Shown in pieces: positions 4,733 through 6,626 of a DNA stretch of 6,626 nt (the stretch's first letter is position 1; each line of letters begins with the position of its first letter). Position numbers and translations under genes: made by a program. Below the pieces are notes generated by a model. That model had not been told where the DNA came from and made no database searches. It was given only the letters and a program-made list of their open reading frames with translations. Source of the DNA: an uncultured Eubacteriales bacterium (GTDB taxonomy: Bacteria; Bacillota; Clostridia; Oscillospirales; Butyricicoccaceae); contig CAJKFC010000099.1 in NCBI GenBank assembly GCA_905199135.1, forward strand, positions 1 through 6,626. The letters run 5' to 3'.

Positions 4733-6163
4733 GGCCGCCAGCAATTTAGTTAACAGCTCTGGATTATCCTGAATGATACGAAGTAGTTCTTCTGCGTCCT
4801 GCTGTGGTTTGGCATCTCCGCCCTTGTGATAATCCTCTTCCATCTTTTGCGCGATTTTTACTTGATCGTCGTCATAAGCTTTTGAATAGCGGATTACCAT
4901 ATCAGGTTCTGCCCACCCGCCTGCTCGCATCACCGCTTTCAGATTGCCGTTAGAAACTTGCATTTTCTTTGTGGCGCTGGCAGCACGGACACTATGGAAA
5001 ACAACATCGTCCAGTTTGTCTTCTGGGACGCTGGTAAACTTATAACCATTTTCACGCATTTCCACAATAATATCTTTAAACTTCCGGTTCAACTGCTCCT
5101 GCATGATAGGGCGTCCATTGGGCTGGCAGATAATTAACTGATTGTCTTGATAATCGTCGCCGAAGATATTGGCAATCATTTCTTCCTGCATTTTCTTCAG
5201 CTGATCAAGCTTTTCAATCATAAGGTTGTTCAATTTGCTAAACCTCTCCGTAGCTTCTGTCTTGGGAGCTTTCAGAACGACCACCGTTTTGTTGTATGCG
5301 TTCATAATTGGAAAAGTATAGTAAATGATGAGTTTCGGCAAGTTGAGATTCTTTTTCGCCACCCTATCAAGTGCTTTGTAAATGTGCAAGGTTTTCTCAG
5401 TCCGGTTGTAATCCGGCCATTGAAGCCCACCTACTTCTCCACCACGAGTTGTGCAGTAATACTGAATGGCAAGAGCAACATGTATCGTGTATCGCTCATA
5501 GTCACTTGGATCGTCAGTGTAATCCAGTATCCATTCAAATTCATCGGGTGAAAAGGCTGGACGCTCTTCCTCCTTATGTTCGGGAAGATCCGCGTCATTA
5601 AATGGGTTTTGCCGAATGTACTTCCACTTTCGAGCTTGATTAAAAGCAGTCCGGAGTACCTTATGGATGTCACGCACAATAGCAGAGGTAACATGCCCGC
5701 CTTCATCACTACCCTTTTGTTTCCCTCTGTTTGCCACGAGAGGGCACTCTTTGATCAGAAAATCATAGTAAGTATCGATCATTTGTGTAGTAATATCGAC
5801 AATCTTGTGCTGACCAAAATGGGGGTAAACATAGTTAATCATTCTGGAGCGGGAGCTGGTATAGTACGAATCACCCCAATGCTTTGTTCCATATTTCTCA
5901 ATGAATTCTTCCATGTATTCTTCGAGAGTCGCATCGGTAGGGTTATCGCCAGCATTGTTGGAAACAGCTTTGACTACTTGCTTCTTCGCTTTTTCACGCG
6001 CCTTTTTTCTCTGTTCACGCCACTTTTTTTCTTCAGCATTTTTCTTGTCACGCAATTTCTCTGCCTGAGATGCCGTCAGTCCCGATTTCATAACAGGATG
6101 CCTGTCGTCACCTTCGTAGTATGTGACAGCGTATTTCCCATTTCGTTTGCTAATGCTTGCCAT
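4721..6163 (-). CDS. int: Tyrosine recombinase / site-specific integrase
   Basis: A 480-aa phage-type integrase that would insert and excise the element at tRNA-Arg. An N-terminal arm-binding-type region (1-30, SISKRNGKYAVTYYEG) leads into a highly charged, probably coiled-coil linker (32-66, rich in K, R and E). A core-binding SAM-like domain follows (about 77-190), then the catalytic domain (205-435). The catalytic set is complete: Arg240 (TTRGGE), Lys301 (APKTEAT), His390 and Arg393 (HSVR), Trp417 at the His/Trp position (AGGW), and nucleophile Tyr426 (VIRYSKAY). It is longer than the usual ~380 aa, mainly through extra sequence between Arg240 and His390 and a ~50-residue acidic C-terminal tail. 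The start is fixed by GGAGGTGA 6 nt upstream. It is the last gene of xis-sORF-int and reads toward the tRNA. Overall intact. Confidence 0.95.
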   Translation of the reverse strand: MASISKRNGKYAVTYYEGDDRHPVMKSGLTASQAEKLRDKKNAEEKKWREQRKKAREKAKKQVVKAVSNNAGDNPTDATLEEYMEEFIEKYGTKHWGDSYYTSSRSRMINYVYPHFGQHKIVDITTQMIDTYYDFLIKECPLVANRGKQKGSDEGGHVTSAIVRDIHKVLRTAFNQARKWKYIRQNPFNDADLPEHKEEERPAFSPDEFEWILDYTDDPSDYERYTIHVALAIQYYCTTRGGEVGGLQWPDYNRTEKTLHIYKALDRVAKKNLNLPKLIIYYTFPIMNAYNKTVVVLKAPKTEATERFSKLNNLMIEKLDQLKKMQEEMIANIFGDDYQDNQLIICQPNGRPIMQEQLNRKFKDIIVEMRENGYKFTSVPEDKLDDVVFHSVRAASATKKMQVSNGNLKAVMRAGGWAEPDMVIRYSKAYDDDQVKIAQKMEEDYHKGGDAKPQQDAEELLRIIQDNPELLTKLLAAIKP

Positions 6164-6222
6164 TACACTTCACCTCCCCAAAGAGAGATGGTGCAGTTCT
6201 TTTTATAGACTAAAGATTCCAT
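6163..6222 (-). CDS. Candidate 19-aa leader ORF coupled to the integrase
   Basis: A short ORF encoding MESLVYKKNCTISLWGGEV fills the gap between xis and int. Its ATG at 6222 lies 7 nt after the xis stop. GGAGGAA in the last xis codons is a plausible SD (11 nt from GGAGG to ATG). Its TAA overlaps the integrase ATG as TAATG, and the integrase SD lies inside its final codons (the GGEV part). This layout fits translational coupling, in which ribosomes finishing the small ORF re-initiate at int. No family is recognised; it may be a non-functional peptide whose translation matters, or chance. Confidence 0.45.
   Translation of the reverse strand: MESLVYKKNCTISLWGGEV
6170..6177 (-). promoter_or_regulatory. 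Strong SD of the integrase gene
   Basis: GGAGGTGA on the minus strand is fully complementary to the 16S rRNA 3' end and lies 6 nt before the ATG at 6163. It is embedded in the upstream 19-codon ORF. Confidence 0.85.
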
Positions 6223-6228
6223 ATTCGA

Positions 6229-6450
6229 TTATTCCTCCATTTGAGACGATTGGTTATCCAACCATGCATCAAAAGAGGCCTTAGAAACCCGTATGCTTCT
6301 GCCAATGTGGACAATCTTAAAGCTACCGGAATTGCACAGTTCGTATGCTTTTTTCCTGCTGACACCAAGAATATCCATTACTTCTGCAACAGTATAGGTC
6401 CTCTTTGCAACAGTTGGATTGGTGAAATTTTCTGTGCGTCCGATCGTCAT
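6229..6450 (-). CDS. xis: Excisionase family DNA-binding protein
   Basis: A small DNA-binding protein (73 aa from the chosen start) of the excisionase/MerR-like winged-HTH family. It would bind near the attachment site, bias the integrase toward excision, and may also act as a regulator. The HTH core YTVAEVMDILGVSRKKAYEL (19-38) is followed by the wing FKIVHIGRSIRVSKASFDAWL (44-64), the classic pattern of this family. In-frame upstream starts exist (GTG at 6504, ATG at 6489), but the promoter at 6509-6537 would start RNA near 6502, leaving the GTG at or upstream of the transcript start and almost no leader for the ATG at 6489. The ATG at 6450 is preceded by AAGGGAGG, although only 2 nt separate it from the start. 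It lies 65 bp from int and is almost certainly co-transcribed with it. Confidence 0.88.
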   Translation of the reverse strand: MTIGRTENFTNPTVAKRTYTVAEVMDILGVSRKKAYELCNSGSFKIVHIGRSIRVSKASFDAWLDNQSSQMEE

Positions 6451-6474
6451 TACCTCCCTTCTTACAATCGGACG
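6437..6474 (-). promoter_or_regulatory. Hairpin enclosing the xis SD and start codon
   Basis: On the minus-strand transcript CGTCCGAT (6474-6467) pairs perfectly with ATCGGACG (6444-6437). The 22-nt loop carries the SD AAGGGAGG (6460-6453) and the ATG (6450-6448). The stem's 3' arm lies in the first codons of xis, so folding could constrain ribosome access. Confidence 0.5.
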
Positions 6475-6479
6475 GATTG
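6465..6479. promoter_or_regulatory. Operator-like interrupted palindrome in the xis leader
   Basis: CAATC-N5-GATTG (6465-6479) is an interrupted palindrome. A related sequence, CAATCCGATT (6535-6544), overlaps the -35 region of the xis promoter. The pair could be sites for a repressor or for Xis itself. The regulator is not identified. Confidence 0.3.
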
Positions 6480-6508
6480 AGGAATCCATAGTCTGTAATA
6501 GCACCTTA

Positions 6509-6537
6509 ATTATATAATAATAGGACCCTCAATTCAA
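6509..6537 (-). promoter_or_regulatory. Promoter of the xis-int operon
   Basis: On the minus strand TTGAAT (6537-6532), a 17-bp spacer and consensus TATAAT (6514-6509) form a good SigA-type promoter. Transcription would begin near 6502, giving a leader of about 50 nt before the xis ATG at 6450. Confidence 0.75.
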
Positions 6538-6546
6538 TCCGATTAT

Positions 6547-6624
6547 TTATTTCTGGATGGTCAAAATCACTTTCCAAAGGCCATTTCCTGCGCCGGGGCT
6601 TTCCGCCGCGTATTGCCAGGGCCC
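6547..6624 (-). CDS. Possible 3' end of an unidentified element gene
   Basis: One minus-strand frame is open from the window edge to a TAA at 6547-6549 and reads GPWQYAAESPGAGNGLWK followed by VILTIQK. The composition is protein-like and base composition becomes GC-rich over this stretch. The stop falls 10 bp before the xis -35 box, a natural end point for an upstream gene in the same direction. Only 25 residues are visible, other frames are also open over part of this span, and no family is recognised. Confidence 0.35.
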   Translation of the reverse strand, partial: GPWQYAAESPGAGNGLWKVILTIQK

Positions 6625-6626
6625 GC

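Larger units (their letters stand above)
4515..6626. mobile_element. Left end of an integrative element (prophage, ICE or genomic island), continues past window
   Basis: Starting immediately after the tRNA-Arg 3' end, the DNA holds a terminator, arm-like direct repeats, a tyrosine recombinase and an excisionase, all recombinase genes reading toward the tRNA. This is the usual left-end layout of elements integrated in tRNA genes. Nothing in the window says whether the cargo is phage, conjugative or other, because the element runs off the right edge. Confidence 0.8.

Noticed and set aside
5576..6208. 210-aa plus-strand ORF opposite the integrase
   Set aside because: It is antisense to the core-binding and N-terminal regions of an intact integrase, with no family resemblance or good SD.
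6451..6504. Longer excisionase starting at GTG 6504 or ATG 6489
   Set aside because: The GTG would sit at or before the predicted transcript start near 6502, and neither start has a transcribed SD.

Overview
The window looks like a chromosomal piece of a low-to-mid GC Bacillota genome, probably class Clostridia, carrying the left end of an integrated mobile element. This rests on the gene families (M20D-type amidohydrolase, DUF554, YmdB-type phosphoesterase, PgeF, DUF5655), clear Shine-Dalgarno (SD) sites and a Firmicutes-style excisionase/integrase pair. No genus can be fixed from sequence alone.

Layout. Positions 1-2277 are a plus-strand run of host genes: the 3' part of an M20 amidohydrolase, a TRIC/UPF0126 membrane protein, a perfect 9-bp hairpin, and a DUF554 membrane protein. 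Positions 2278-4245 are a compact minus-strand operon read right to left: ymdB-like phosphoesterase, then pgeF (1-nt gap), then a DUF5655 protein (ATGA overlap or a start 24 nt further in). The two blocks converge with stop codons that abut with no base between them. The minus operon starts from a good promoter (TTGATA-17-TACAAT) that physically overlaps a plus-strand promoter (TTGACA-17-TATCAT) facing a tRNA-Arg(CCU) gene at 4438-4514.

Between the plus promoter and the tRNA lies about 140 nt of unexplained leader. It holds two interleaved inverted repeats (pseudoknot topology) and a 10-nt copy of the tRNA anticodon-loop sequence.

The tRNA 3' end is the probable attachment site of an element that continues past the right edge. 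From the junction inward come a strong terminator that the element would supply to the tRNA, three direct repeats GCTAAGGTTTT that look like integrase arm sites, a 480-aa tyrosine recombinase, a 19-codon ORF stop/start-coupled to it, a 73-aa excisionase with its promoter, and perhaps the 3' end of another element gene. The excisionase start and SD lie in the loop of an 8-bp hairpin.

I found no complete new defence or metabolic system here. The parts most worth a second look are the tRNA leader, the integrase arm repeats, and the control layout of the xis-sORF-int operon.
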